DNA of 64,000 bases from Acanthamoeba sp. SK_2022b (GCA_027943245.1 JANDJZ010000059.1:1-64000); one strand, 5' to 3'. Shown: positions 1-12,084, numbered from the stretch's first letter. Notes: generated by a model from the letters alone, not told the origin. Program-made: numbers and translations.

Positions 1-680
1 GTGGGCTGAGGGCGGAAGGAGCCGCTGGGGCCGTTCTGCGTCCAGCAAGCCCAGGTCTGATGCGGCTGAGCTTGGAGCTGCTGTTGAGGCTGTGAAGGGT
101 AGGGAATGCCGGGGTTGTGTGAGTGCGGATAGAGGTGCTGCTGTGGTTGCTGGTCGTAGCGGATGTCGGCCGATGACTGTTCCCTTGTCCGGTACAGGAA
201 CTGTTGTTGCTGCTGCTGCTGTTGCTGCTGCTGGAGTTGCGGCGGTTCAGCGGCCTTGGTGGGCACGTTTTCGACAGGCCCAGTCAACCAGACCACTTGC
301 TTGGGCTTGGACGACGCGCCACTTGGGTAGTTGTCGGTTGAGTCTGTAAGGGAGGTAGGGTGGGTTGACGTCGTGGCTCCGCGAGGGGAGCTAATGGGGG
401 AAGAACACGGGGACAATGCGTCGCCAACGGCGGGATCATGGGCGAACAAGATAGCAGAGATCGGTGGGAGATTGGGAAGCTGCGCCACGTCGCTCTCGCA
501 CATGCAGTCCCCTTCTTCCCCGTCTTCGCTCGAGTCATTGGACCAGGCTTCGATCGTTGGAGCAGTGGAGGTCAGCTGCTCGAAGCTGGGCTGAGGGCGG
601 TTATCGTTGAGGAGGAAGTTGATCGAACTCTTGCTCTGGTGGGGGCTAGGACGAGGTGATGTAGGGGAATCGATTGTCAT
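1..680 (-). CDS. N-terminal part of an unrecognised Gln/Ser/Pro-rich protein
   Basis: An uninterrupted frame runs from an ATG at 680 to the left edge, so this is a 5' partial gene whose remainder lies outside the window. The protein begins MTIDSPTSPRPSPHQSK and then has SSINFLLNDN, an acidic stretch, long Ser/Thr/Pro runs and a poly-Gln tract encoded near 200-235. Low-complexity composition of this kind is common at the N-termini of amoebozoan transcription regulators, but no DNA-binding domain is visible here and I cannot name the family. The SSINFLLN string recurs, slightly changed, near the N-terminus of the predicted protein at 29010. It is transcribed away from the AP-2 sigma gene, with about 535 bp between the two start codons. 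Confidence 0.6.
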   Translation of the reverse strand, partial: MTIDSPTSPRPSPHQSKSSINFLLNDNRPQPSFEQLTSTAPTIEAWSNDSSEDGEEGDCMCESDVAQLPNLPPISAILFAHDPAVGDALSPCSSPISSPRGATTSTHPTSLTDSTDNYPSGASSKPKQVVWLTGPVENVPTKAAEPPQLQQQQQQQQQQQFLYRTREQSSADIRYDQQPQQHLYPHSHNPGIPYPSQPQQQLQAQPHQTWACWTQNGPSGSFRPQP

Positions 681-1215
681 GAGGGCGTTGTCGTCGTTCT
701 CGTTACTATACTGTCTACCGAAGCCATGGAATGCTGAACGTTGCATGGCCACTTGAACAAGATGATGATGATGCTACTACTGCAGGCGAACGAAGGTCAA
801 GAAAGAAGTTGTTGCGGGATCCGCAAACTCACACTGCAAAAAGGAGCAGGCCCAAGTTGTATGGCAACGTGGTTGAGGGGAAAGGTAACCTTCGCCAAAC
901 TGCGTCCCGATCCATTCGAGATGAAGGCGGCTCGCTTGACAACAGCTTCATTAAAGAGGTAAGGGATTCCTTTTGGAGAAAAAAGGAAAGTCACTCTCCT
1001 TTTGTCATTACCCATCTTTGTTGCGCCTTTGCACCACGCCTCGCTCTTTGGTTAATTTTGAATAAAAGCTTTGTTGCCCAGGCCCAGAAAGACCACCCTT
1101 GGCTTCTCCCTTTGTAAGGACTCACCGATGATGTGGCCGAGGAAATGGAGAGAAACTGCTGGCGGCGAGCAGAGAAAAGCCAACCCCACCCCTTGGAGGA
1201 AGGTGGTTGTGTGAT
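681..1215. other. Intergenic region between divergent genes
   Basis: This stretch separates the start codon at 680 (minus) from the AP-2 sigma start at 1216 (plus) and should hold both promoters. A plus-strand open frame at 731-1117 has no recognisable similarity or domain and is probably chance. I see no clear regulatory palindrome here. Confidence 0.4.
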
Positions 1216-1647
1216 ATGTTGCGCTTCATCTTGGTACAGAACAGACAGGGGAAGGTGAGGCTGGCCAAATGGTACGTGCCCTACGAGGACGCCGAGAAGA
1301 CCAAGCTGTCGGTGGAGATCCATCGACTGGTCAACGCGCGCCACCACAAGTTCACCAACTTCACCGAGTACCGCGAGCACAAGCTGGTCTACCGACGCTA
1401 CGCTGGGCTCTACTTTTGCGTGTGCGTGGATCCCGATGACAACGAGCTCGCTGCGTTGGAGTCCATCCATCTCTTCGTTGAGCTCCTCGACAGCTACTTT
1501 GGCAACAACGTGTGCGAGCTGCACCTCGTGTTCAATTTCAACCGCGTCTACGCCATCTTGGACGAGATAATCATCGGCGGCGAGGTCATCGAGACCAGCA
1601 AGGCCAAGATCCTACAGCGCATCGACGAACTCGAAGATCTGCCATAG
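1216..1647 (+). CDS. AP-2 adaptor complex sigma (small) subunit
   Basis: Small subunit of the clathrin adaptor AP-2, which acts in endocytosis at the plasma membrane and helps bind acidic dileucine sorting signals. The 143-residue product is almost exactly the family length (about 142). Characteristic blocks are [20 protein letters not shown] at the start, [14 protein letters not shown] in the middle, and [20 protein letters not shown] followed by GGEVIETSK near the end. One extra Asn lies in the usual YF-VCEL segment. The first ATG of the frame at 1216 gives the exact family N-terminus, and no intron is needed. AP-1 and AP-3 sigma are alternatives, but the short C-terminus and overall similarity favour AP-2. 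Confidence 0.93.
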   Translation: MLRFILVQNRQGKVRLAKWYVPYEDAEKTKLSVEIHRLVNARHHKFTNFTEYREHKLVYRRYAGLYFCVCVDPDDNELAALESIHLFVELLDSYFGNNVCELHLVFNFNRVYAILDEIIIGGEVIETSKAKILQRIDELEDLP

Positions 1648-1773
1648 CTGTCATCACTTCGAAGAACCAGCAGAAGGCCAACACGAAGCTTGCACATAAA
1701 GAGCTGCAGTATTGAAGCGGCGGTGAAGGAGGCGAAGCCGCAGGGAAACAACACGTCTGGTAGCCCAATACTA

Positions 1774-2783
1774 TTAACGACCGTAGCGTTTCTCCTTCAT
1801 TTTAGCGGTGGCCTTGTCCTTCATGGCCTGCTTCTCATCGTCGCTCATGTAGGTGTCCTTGCACAGTCGCTCGTCCACTCCGGCGCAGTCTTCGAGCATA
1901 AACGTGGGGATGTCGTCTTCGGCGGGGATTACGACCCGGCCTTCGGCCACCTCCTGCTGGAAGGCCAGCGCCTTCATCCCTGCGGATTCCACCGCGCCAA
2001 ATGCGAATCAGGCTCCAGTCGGGGAGGGGGGAGGGCACAGATCGATGTAAGAGAGATAGAAACCGTCGATGGTGACGCCGAGCGAGTGGCAGGTCCCTAT
2101 CACTTCCTTGATGGTCCCGGTCAGCTCCCTGGCAAAAGATCGCTTCCACAACCTTTGCTGCTTGGCGATGGCGTACACAGACCCGGCCATGATGTCGGCC
2201 TCGTGCTTGTCTGCGCTCGATATCGAGTGACCCCCGTCATCACATCATCAGTCAATGTCACCGACAGGCGCTCGTATGGGTGTTTCCTATGCGTCAATGA
2301 ACCGTACATTTCCTTTTCCTCTCTTCAGGAGACCTTCGCTTGCACTCGTAGCCACCTGCGACAGCCTCGATAAGCTTCTTCAAGTTGATTGGTCATCGAG
2401 GCTCAGGCGTACCTTTGATCAACGTGGCAAGAATGAGACCGCGGTCGTCGACTTCTGGAGGGATGTATGAAGAGGCCCGCAGCACCATGGCCGATGCGCT
2501 CGGGGTGACCTCCACCCGAAGCGCGTGCCCGGGGCCAGCCCCCAGCCTAGGCACGTGAAAGACGACGTCGACCTTGTAGTTGGTCCAGTCCCGTCCCGTC
2601 ACCTGCGCACAGAGGTCCGCGGCCCGCCTGGGGGACTGACCCGCGTCCGCAAAAGTGAGGGTAGGCGACGAGGCAAAGATGGTGTGGCGGGCCTGAAGCT
2701 AGTACCACGCCCAGCGGGCCCAGGGTAGCTGCCAGTGCCCCTCCGCCCCGAGCATTGCCACCGTAGACCCTCGTTGGAACTGT
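1774..2783 (-). CDS. Divergent ribosomal protein L12/uL11-family protein
   Basis: Spliced minus-strand gene with the uL11 fold signature: GGALAATLGPLG in the N-terminal part, VEVTPSASAM in the centre, and FARELTGTIKEVIGTCHSLG in the C-terminal part. Exons from the 3' end: 1774-1979, 2064-2210, 2413-2635 and 2706 to about 2783; all three introns keep frame. The start codon is not settled, because frame and splice choice upstream of 2783 are unclear. Compared with cytosolic L12 the central region is strongly divergent. After the usual end there is a charged tail of roughly 45 residues ending KMKEKRYGR. It may be a specialised or extraribosomal paralogue; a mitochondrial role is also possible, but the C-terminal block looks more like the cytosolic form. 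Confidence 0.75.
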
Positions 2784-3076
2784 TCGAAAGAATTGAAGGC
2801 GTTCAGCACAAGGCCATTGTCAAGCGCTAGCAAGTGGCAGTACCAGCAACTACCGGTTCATGCATGCTGCTCGCGTTTGTGTTACTTCGTCTTCTCCGAA
2901 TTAATTGGTTGCTGACGTCAGCGTAACCCATTGCCTCACCAACAGCTGTTCACCCGGTACCACCGAGTGGAAAAAACATCAAGATGGCAAAGAACGTACC
3001 GTTTTGTACAGATTCTCCCTTTCCCTTGCTCTCCGGCCACCCAATTCTTGACATTGGTTTGTTCAAATTGTGGCAC
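2784..3076. promoter_or_regulatory. Shared upstream region of L12-like and AIMP1-like genes
   Basis: Divergent intergenic region. It contains a perfect 12-bp palindrome GCTGACGTCAGC at 2911-2922, whose core TGACGTCA is the classic CRE-type bZIP site. The 5' exon and start codon of the L12-like gene probably also lie in the left part. Confidence 0.5.
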
Positions 3077-4368
3077 ATGGCAGCGCAATCGCTCAAGGAA
3101 CTTCGTGCCTTGATCTCCGAAATCGAAGCCGAGGTGGGCGCTGAGGTGCGCGGCTCTCCCTCTCGTCCACAACCCACCATCTATTTCTTGTGCCGCTTAC
3201 GTGTGACCACAGAGCCAGGCGTCGCAGCCCCAAGCGGCAAACGTCGCACCTGCGCCGGAGCAGGGGAACAGCACAGTGCAGCAGACGCCCGCCCCGAAGC
3301 AAGCCGCGCCCAAGAAGCAGCAGCCGCCCAAGCAGAAGCAGGAAAAGGCGCCCAAGAAGCAGCAGCCTCCCAAGCAGCCGGCTGTCGCCAGAGACCCCTT
3401 TGAGGAGGCTGCCCTGCAGGTACACGCGAACAACACCGATGCCACACACACACGCTCCTCACGTCGCCTCTCGCGTGAGCGTCCCAGGTGGCACGAGTCC
3501 AAGTCGTGGAGCACCACCCCGACGCCGATTCTCTCTACGTGTGCCAGGTTGCGCTGGGACAGGAGACCAGGCAGCTCGTACGCGCCCAATGCGCTCGAAG
3601 GCCCTGTTGGTGTTGAGTGCCTGCTCCCCCCCTCTCTCCTTACGCCCTCCCCTCTTCGGCAGGTAACCGGCCTGGTGAAGTACTACTCGGTAGAGGAGCT
3701 GCAGGACCGACTCATCGTGGTTATCACCAACCTGAAGGCTAGCAAGGTGCGTTCACGTCTACTTCACGTTACCTGAGGCGCGTTGCGCGAGCGAAACTGC
3801 CTTTCGAGCTGTGAACTGATGGCCACCTTGCGTTCGTTCGCATCAGCTGCGAGGCAAGGAGAGCAATGCGATGCTGCTTGCCGGGGATGACAGCGCCACC
3901 ACCAAGCAGGGGCTCGTCAAGCTCCTCGCTCCCCCGCCGGGCGCCCAGGTCGGCGACAGGTACATCGCTAACCGGGCCGCCCACCTCGTTCCGAACCGCG
4001 CACTCCGACAGCCAAGCGCGCCGCATCATATGTCTATATGACTGACTTGGACTTGCTGGGGCCCTCACAGGGTGTACCTCGAGGGCCAACAGCCCAGCTC
4101 CGATCCCGCCACTTGCCTCAACCACAAGCAGTGGGGCAAAGTGGTCCCCGAGTTTGCAGTTGCGGGTACCGTGCCGTGCTCTGTGGCTGTTGTGTCATCT
4201 TGCTGGATTTATATGGTTATTATTATGATTATTAATGCTTTTTCCTTCACCACCACCACGCACGTCGGGTCCAAAGGTGGGAAGGCGACGTACAAGGGCC
4301 AGGTGCTGGTGACCAAGGACGGACCGCTGACCGTGCCCGATCTGCCCGATGGCTCTGGCATCCACTGA
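3077..4368 (+). CDS. AIMP1/Arc1p-like tRNA-binding protein (EMAPII-type OB fold)
   Basis: Predicted aminoacyl-tRNA synthetase cofactor that binds tRNA through a C-terminal OB-fold. Seven exons keep frame: 3077-3145, 3213-3419, 3488-3577, 3663-3746, 3847-3959, 4071-4165 and 4277-4368. The N-terminus is short and possibly helical (MAAQSLKELRALISEIEAE). It is followed by a basic Lys/Gln/Pro linker with two copies of APKKQQPPKQ. Next comes the tRNA-binding domain: VARVQVVEHHPDADSLYV, then VTGLVKYYSVEELQDRLIVV, NLKASKLRGKESNAMLLAG, LLAPPPGAQVGDRVYLEG and the late block GGKATYKGQ. These match AIMP1 and the C-terminus of tyrosyl-tRNA synthetase. No catalytic synthetase domain is present, so a free-standing cofactor is the best reading. 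Confidence 0.88.
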
Positions 4369-4931
4369 ACCCAGACCAAGGGTAGCAATAAACTCAGGTG
4401 AATTGTTCTCTCACTTTTGTTTTCGGAAGCCCTGTTTAGTGATTTTCGATCATTATTGAAATATAAATATATATATCTCGATTGATTGTTTGGTGCACCA
4501 ATGTTGTCGTGTCGCACAGCAAACATTTTTACGAACGACGACCTCGGCTTTCGGGTCACCACGTTGTAGGATCACTCCTCGAGCGAACGTGGATTCAGGG
4601 TGGAAACAAGCGACACCTGCTCGTGGTCGGTCGTTTGGGAGTATGCACGAGCAGGTCACAATTGGTTTGGGCCTGGGGCCGAGCCCAGGTATGGGAAAGG
4701 GTGGGCCCCTTGCGGCAAAGCTTTGAGATGGGCCACCGCGTGCGGCCCAATTCGCCCATCAGCCTTTGCGGCGGGCCCTCTCTTCAAATAGAGCGACCAT
4801 CATCATTCACTTCTTCACCTGATCAACAGCAGCTGCCTGCAAACACCGTAGAGAGCCATTTGATATCGTGTAGCTGCGAACATCCTGTACTATCAACCAC
4901 CTGTTAACAACAACCAACCAAGTCTACCACA
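4369..4931. other. Intergenic region with AT-rich 3' end and upstream promoter
   Basis: The left third is AT-rich (an AT-alternating run near 4455-4475), as expected for a 3' untranslated or terminator region. The right part leads into the next plus-strand gene and has a TATA-like TTCAAATAGAG near 4784-4794. No convincing gene is seen. Confidence 0.4.
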
Positions 4932-5277
4932 ATGAACTGCGGGGCGATACTCGTGTGCTGGCTGATGGCAGTGGCGCTGCTGGCCACCGGCGCGAGGGCA
5001 CAGGACCCGACCAACTACGTCCACTCCTACCCCGCGCAGACAATCACAGGTACGCCCTCGCACACGCTCCCTGATGAGGGGCCAGCTGGCTGACATATGC
5101 GCACATGACCCAGGTTGCGGGAGCTCGCCCTACACCATCACGGCAGAGGCGTGGCAGATCTCCACGTGCCTCTACACAGTCAAGTACACCATCCAGGGCA
5201 CCCCCGGCATCTCCGACTTTGGCTTCCAGTACGCTCTCCCCAACCGCAGTGGAGCAGTCAAACGTGGCCCCTGTGCT

Positions 5278-5332
<55 letters not shown>

Positions 5333-6178
5333 AGGCTTAGCACGATCAGCTCCGTCACCGTCTCGGGATGCGCCAACCAGTCAACCACCTCCGCAGGCGG
5401 CAACGCGTGCGGCCAGTACTACTCGGCCTGGGCGGCCGCCGGCGGCGTGGTCAAACTGAACAGCAACCTCGGGTGCGGGGAGAACGCCACCTTCTGGCTC
5501 ACGGCCACGCGCGCGACGGTGGTCACCAACGGCACGGTGGCGTTCAAGGGCGCCACGAGCTGCTGGCTGTGCAACAACGTGCCTTACGTGCTGGCCGATA
5601 ACCCCGACCCGGCTACCTGCCCTTCCCCCTCGCCCTCGCCCTCGCCCTCGCCCTCCTCCTCGCGTTCCCCCTCGCCCTCGCCCACCGCAACGGCCAGCCC
5701 ATCGGCCTCCGTGTCGGCCAGCCCTTCGGCTTCCCCGTCACCCTCTCCCTCGTTGTCGCCTTCCGTGTTCCCAGGGACGATCGTCGACCCTTCGCCGTCC
5801 AGCTCTGCATCGCCTTCGGCCCCGCTCGCCGTGGCGTCGCCTTCGCCCTCGCCCGTCGCGTCCCCCTCGCCTGTCGTGCCCCCTTTGCTCGTATCGCCTT
5901 CGGCTTCTCCCAACAACGGCAGCGGTGACTCGACCAACGTGGCCGCGATCGCTGGCGGCGTGGCGGGTGGCCTCGCCGGCCTGGCGGGCCTGGCAGCCTT
6001 GGGCGGCGTCGCGGCTGGGGGTGGCTACCTGCTCTACCGCTGGATCAACCGTGGATCGCCCCTGGCCCAGCCGGCGTCGGCGCTGGACTCGCCAGAAGCG
6101 ACAGCCGTGGGCGACAACGCCCTGTTCAAGGAGACGCAAGTCATGCACCCCAACGCCATTTTCGCAGATGGCGTGTGA
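4932..6178 (+). CDS. Secreted Cys/Ser/Pro-rich single-pass membrane protein (paralogue A)
   Basis: Unrecognised family, paralogous to the minus-strand gene at 12085-13341. Exons 4932-5049, 5114-5228 and 5335-6178 keep frame. The protein has a signal peptide (MNCGAILVCWLMAVALLATG), a Cys-containing extracellular domain with CGSSPYTITAEAWQISTC and YTIQGTPGISDFGFQ, then VAFKGATSC and CWLCNNVPYVLADNPDPATC. A long Pro-Ser-rich stalk encoded at about 5624-5910 follows, then a Gly/Ala-rich membrane span (about 5940-6045) and a short cytoplasmic tail. The tail holds DNALF and PNAIF near the end, resembling NPxY/F sorting or adaptor sites. The stalk suggests a cell-surface protein holding a globular domain away from the membrane. 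The ligand is unknown. Confidence 0.8.
5280..5331. repeat. (CA)n microsatellite in intron
   Basis: Pure CA dinucleotide run of about 50 bp. It lies just before the 3' splice site of the second intron of the secreted membrane-protein gene. Confidence 0.95.
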
Positions 6179-6440
6179 CCCTGCTTCCACACGATCAGGC
6201 GAGAGAGTCAATGCGGCCACTGTTCAAGTGTATATAAATACTTATGATCTCTATTTATTTATTTTCTGTAATATTTAGACATTTAGATTGTTAAATATAT
6301 TTAAACCGCAACGGTAAACTACTCGCTGTGTTGTATCACTTGGTTGGCTGACCGACTCTTCGTCATCGCACGTGTCGTGTGTGTCGTGGACGATGATGAA
6401 GGGGGTAAATTATGTTACGTTGTGGTGCACACGATGTTCT
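6179..6440. other. AT-rich convergent 3' region
   Basis: Space between the stop of the plus-strand gene (6178) and the stop of the minus-strand GRAM gene (6441). It is AT-rich, contains TATATAAATA near 6230-6242, and probably holds both polyadenylation regions. Confidence 0.45.
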
Positions 6441-7907
6441 TCAGAAGAGGAGGCGGGCGAGGACAAAGGCGACGAGGATGGCGAAGAGCGCCACCAGGAA
6501 CTGGTGCCGCTGCAGCACGTCCTCGATCGCCGTCGGTCCGCCCGTCTCGGGCCTGGGCTGCGGCTGCGCGACCGGCTTGCTCTCCTCCGCCTTCTTGGTC
6601 TTCGGGACCTCCGCCGCGCGAGGCGGCTCCTGCGCCTCCTCTGCTCGCCTCTTGGCGGCCTCGGCCGCGGTCCGCCGTTGCTGCTCCTCCGCCCGCGCCT
6701 TCTCCTCCGCCTCCCGGGCCCGCTTGGCGGCCAGCTCCCGTTCCTGCGCCTGCGCCTCCTCCCTCTCCCCGACCCGGCGGGCCTCGTCTTCGAGCCTGCG
6801 CTGCTCCGCCTCGTGTTCTTCGAGCCTGCGGGCTTCCTCGGCCCGCTCCGCCTCCGCCTTCTCCTTCTCGGCTTGCCGCTGCTGCTGCTCGGCCTGCTCG
6901 CGCTGCCTACGCGCCTCCTCCTCAGCCTCCGCCTTTTCTTTCTGCTCCCTTTCCTTCTGGGCCGCCGCCGCCCGTTCCTCCTCCTCCTCCTTCTCCCTTC
7001 GCGTTCGCTCGCGCTCGAGCGCTTGCTGCCTTTCCCTCTCGGCCTGGGCTTCGGCCTCGGCCGCCGCCGCCGCTCTCTCCGCGTCGGCCTCCTTCTCGCT
7101 CACCGCCTTCAACCCGCCCCCCGCCCACCACCACTCGCAGGTCAGCTCGCCAGCGCGCGGAAGGGGTCGGTCTGGAGGTGGGCGCGGTCACGCACCGGTG
7201 CGGCGGGCTCGGGCTCGTGCGGGGCGCTGTGCGCGGGGATGCCCCGCTGTATGGCGTCGTAGGTCTGGTCCCTGTGCATGAGCGACGTGAAGAAGTACTG
7301 CGCAACCGAGCCAGCCGCGCAATGGAGCCCGAGGTTAGCTCACGCCCTCTCCCTCACTCCCCCGCTCGGGGCAAGGCCGTGGTGGTGGTGGTGGATGGCG
7401 GCGGCGCACCTTCTTGTTGTCCTTGGTTACCACGAGCATGGCGTTGGGCACCACGCAGGCCGTGTTCTGCTTCTCGACCGCCTTAATGTCCTCCAGCCTC
7501 AATTGGATCTGTGCGGCGCAGCAGTGGACGTGGCCAGGGTGAGTAGAGGCCGGGAAGAGAGGGGGGAGGGTTGCAACGGAAACGGCCGGAGCGTCGAGAC
7601 AAGTAGCGAGTAGGGCGCACCTGAGTCTTGCGGGAAAGGATCTTGGCGTGGAAGCACAGATGGTGAGGGGTCACCCACAGGTGGCCCTGCTGCGGCACTC
7701 CATGCGTGCTCTCCGAGTACGCACACGAGCAATCTACAGCAAGTGATCGATTTGGATTAATGATGAAAGAATTTGATTGATTTGCGGGCGTGTTGGACAA
7801 CGCTCGGCATCAAGGTGGGAAAAAGCTGCAGTGAGCGCACCTTCGACGATCTCGTCATCGGGCGGTAGGGCGGGGAAGTGCTTGCGCAGCTTCGTGCGGG
7901 CCGTCAT
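6441..7907 (-). CDS. GRAM domain, coiled-coil, tail-anchored membrane protein
   Basis: Exons 7907-7841, 7733-7621, 7508-7410, 7297-7196 and 7106-6441 all join in frame. The N-terminal half is a GRAM domain: SCAYSESTHGVPQQGHLWVT, HHLCFHAKILSRKTQ, IQIRLEDIKAVEKQNTACVV and KYFFTSLMHRDQTYDAI. GRAM domains bind phospholipids and are found in membrane-contact-site and lipid-transfer proteins. The last exon encodes about 170 residues of Glu/Ala/Arg-rich coiled coil, then VLQRHQFLVALFAILVAFVL, a hydrophobic segment ending two or three residues before the C-terminus. That is a tail anchor. No VASt/START lipid-transfer domain is present, so a tether or scaffold seems more likely than a transporter. The boundary of the last intron is inferred from frame. 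Confidence 0.82.
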
Positions 7908-8071
7908 GATTCTTGTGTGTAGTGCCCGCCGCGGAAGCCAAGGAAAACGGCAGAGCAGTATCACCCTCTTGAACCGACGGTTCGATTCCCAGCCAAGCCT
8001 GACTGAGAAAGGAAAATCAGAGAATATTGAAAAAGAAAAAGAAAAAAAATAATTAGCCAAGGAAGGGGCAG
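7908..8071. other. Short bidirectional promoter region
   Basis: Only about 160 bp separate the start codons of the GRAM-protein gene (minus) and pantothenate synthetase (plus), so they probably share a bidirectional promoter. An A-rich run ends just before the panC start. Confidence 0.45.
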
Positions 8072-9513
<1,442 letters not shown>

Positions 9514-9708
9514 CGCTACACCGTCAGGCGAGCCGAGGTCTATTCCATGATTTCTTTGCTATTTTTCATCGAATTTTACCGAATTTTCCGTATTTTACGC
9601 AACCCCGATTGGCCATTCTCGGTTTGTAGGTGTCTCACCAAGGCGAACAGGACAGTTGCTGCTACGAGAGCATAGAGAGGTAGAAAGGAGAGAAGGAGAG
9701 AAGGAGAG

Positions 9709-11329
9709 ATGGGCGACGCAGGCACGGACGAGCAGAGCGAGAAGAGGATGCTGCTGGGGTCCAGCAAGACGACGGCGGCCGCCCACGGGCTCGGGCTGAT
9801 GCACCCGTGGGTGGACTACGCGGTGCACATTCCCTTCCGCACGCCCCGCATTCCCCACTCGGAGGGCGTGGCCTTCTGGGACAACTGGCTGCACCACACC
9901 ACCGGCGCGGAAGGCGGGAGCGACCCGGAGCAGCAGAAATCGAGCGCCGTGCCCACGCCGCCCCTGGCGGTGCGTCTGGGCGCGCTCGTGCTGCTGTTCC
10001 TGCTGGTCTTTGGGCCCACCCTCAGCTACTCCTCCGTGGGCGCGCTCTACACGCAACTCAAGGCCGACATGGGGTTCGCCCACGCCCCAGTGTGTGTTGT
10101 GCTGTGTGCTCTGTGTCCATGGGCTAATCTCCGCATGCGATCGCACAGCTTCACCGATGGACAGCTCGGCTTCCTGTTCTCGGCGTATGCCCTGCCCAAC
10201 ATCGTGGCCGTCTTCTTCGCTGGCGTACGCCGTGTGTCGTGTGGTGCGTCGCGTTGTGCGGCCAGCTGGCTCACCTCTCCCATTGCCGCGCACGTGTGAC
10301 AGGTGATGGTGGACAGCCTGGGCGTCAACTTCTGCTGCCTCCTGTTCGCCGGGCTCTACCTGGCGGGCAACCTCCTGGCCCTCGGCCAGACCTACGCCTT
10401 CCTCCTGGCCGGCCGGCTCCTCTACGGCCTCGGCACCGAATGCGTGTCCGGTACTCCTCCCACCTCGCCTCCGCCGGCCCGTGGTGATGGCTGCGCGGGC
10501 TCACGGTGGCGTGGCAGTGGTGCAGGACGCGCTGCTGGCGCGGTGGTACTCGCACGACACGAAGGTGACCCTGTCGATGGCGCTGGCCGTGTGCATGCTC
10601 TCGTTCCGCCTGAGCTCGTTCGTGTCCATGTTCGCCGTCCCCGAGGTCTACGCACGCTGGGGCTTCTTCGCGGTGCTGCTCGTCACCGCCGTCCTCGTGG
10701 CGGTCTCCTTCTCGGCCGGCGTGGCCCTCGTGGCGGTGGACAAGCGGTACGACGCCTACCTCCAGCCGGCCAGCGCCGAGGAGGAGTTCAGCTGGGCCAG
10801 CATCCTGCACCTGCCGCCCCTCTTCTGGGCGCTGGTCCTCTCCACCTTTGGCACCTACGGCTCTGTGCTGCCCTTCATCTCCTTCTCCAGCGAATTCCTG
10901 CAACAGGTGCCCGCACACGCGCAACCAACACACACACACAACACACACACAAGGCGCACACGCACACGAACGTGTGGTTTGCTGATGTCAGCTTGAAATT
11001 GGCAGAAATGGGGGATGGCCGACGTAGAGGCGTCGAGAGTTACGGCCAGCCTCTACCTGGCGGCGGCTCTGGTCATGGTCCCACTCGGATTCGTTATCGA
11101 TCGCTACGGTAGGCGCACACTCTTTAGAGAGAGAGAGAGAGAGAGCAGTGCATGTGAGGGCCGGCACTGATACTCCCTTCCCGCGTATCGACAGGGCATC
11201 GCGTGACGCTGACGTTTGTCGCTACAGTTCTCCCGCTCTTTGCCTACAGCCTCCTCCTCTTTTCTTCGGTGACTCCCTTCATCGGTTCGCAGCTCTCTCA
11301 GTCGCCTCGAGCCTTCTCGCCCCAGAGAC

Positions 11330-11418
<89 letters not shown>

Positions 11419-11920
11419 ACACACACACAATAGGATGCGTATTGCTGGGCGTGACTCACGGCCTGTTGCCGGCGGCGGTGTTCCCGTCGATCGCGCTGAT
11501 CGTGCCCCCCAAGCTGGTGGGGTCGGCCTACGGCCTGCTCACGTCGGCCCTCAACGCCGCGCTCTTCGTGTCGCCCTTTGCGCTGGGCCTCGTCCCCGAC
11601 CTGATCGCCGCCGACGCCCAGTCCAGCGGACTCGGTATGTGTGGCATATCTCCCTCTTCCCGGGCCGAGTGTGATGAGCTGACGTGGGCGAGTGTGCTGC
11701 AGAGGGAGTGACGGCCGTCTCACAGCTGCGCGTGGAGGTGCTGGTGGCGTTCGCTCTGCTGGGCTGTTGCGGGGCGGGAGTCTCGTGGTTGCTCGACGCC
11801 CGGACGGGCCACGTCCTCGAGCGCACGTGCGTGCTCAAGCTCGGATCCAAGGTCAGCGACAGCCTGCTCCGCCAGAGCCTGCAGCTGTTCGAAGAGGGCG
11901 AGCTCAAGCCCCAGCGATGA
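9709..11920 (+). CDS. Major facilitator superfamily transporter, MFSD1-like
   Basis: Predicted 12-helix carrier. Eight exons join in frame: 9709-10073, 10149-10224, 10303-10450, 10518-10906, 11006-11108, 11195-11284, 11434-11634 and 11703-11920. The cytoplasmic N-terminus has an acidic dileucine signal, SEKRMLLGSS, the type used for delivery to lysosomes. Further on are VRLGALVLLFLLVFGPTLSY (helix 1), FTDGQLGFLFSAYALPNIV, the loop 4-5 region YGLGTECVSVVQDALLARWY, and in the C-half LLPAAVFPSIALIVPPKLVG. These match the MFSD1 branch, whose animal member exports dipeptides from lysosomes. The substrate here cannot be fixed from sequence. The MFS fold is certain; the subfamily is likely. Confidence 0.85.
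11123..11144. repeat. (GA)n run in intron
   Basis: Eleven GA units inside the fifth intron of the MFS gene. Confidence 0.9.
11329..11431. repeat. Compound (CT)n(CA)n microsatellite in intron
   Basis: CT run followed by about 80 bp of CA, filling most of the sixth intron of the MFS gene up to the 3' splice site. Confidence 0.93.
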
Positions 11921-12084
11921 TCCAGTCGTCTTTTTTTGTTTTTCATTTAAAAATTATTTACTTTAAAGATTCTTAAAAGAGAAAGAGACTATAAATTTTT
12001 GAAGAGATTTAATTATAATTATAATTATATTCAATCTATTTAACATCCCTTTTTACAAGTTAAGACTTTGTCCAGTGGAGACGA
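11921..12084. other. AT-rich convergent 3' region
   Basis: Lies between the MFS stop codon and the stop of the minus-strand secreted protein. AT-rich with runs such as AATTATAATTATAATTATA. It probably holds both polyadenylation regions. Confidence 0.45.

Noticed and set aside
731..1117. Open frame of 128 codons upstream of AP-2 sigma
   Set aside because: No domain, no similarity, and it lies in the shared promoter region; probably chance.
5584..5937. Minus-strand Glu-Gly repeat protein
   Set aside because: Antisense reading of the Ser-Pro stalk repeats of paralogue A.
7950..8000. GGTTCGATTCC, possible tRNA T-arm
   Set aside because: The flanking bases do not form a T-stem and no acceptor or anticodon stem is found.
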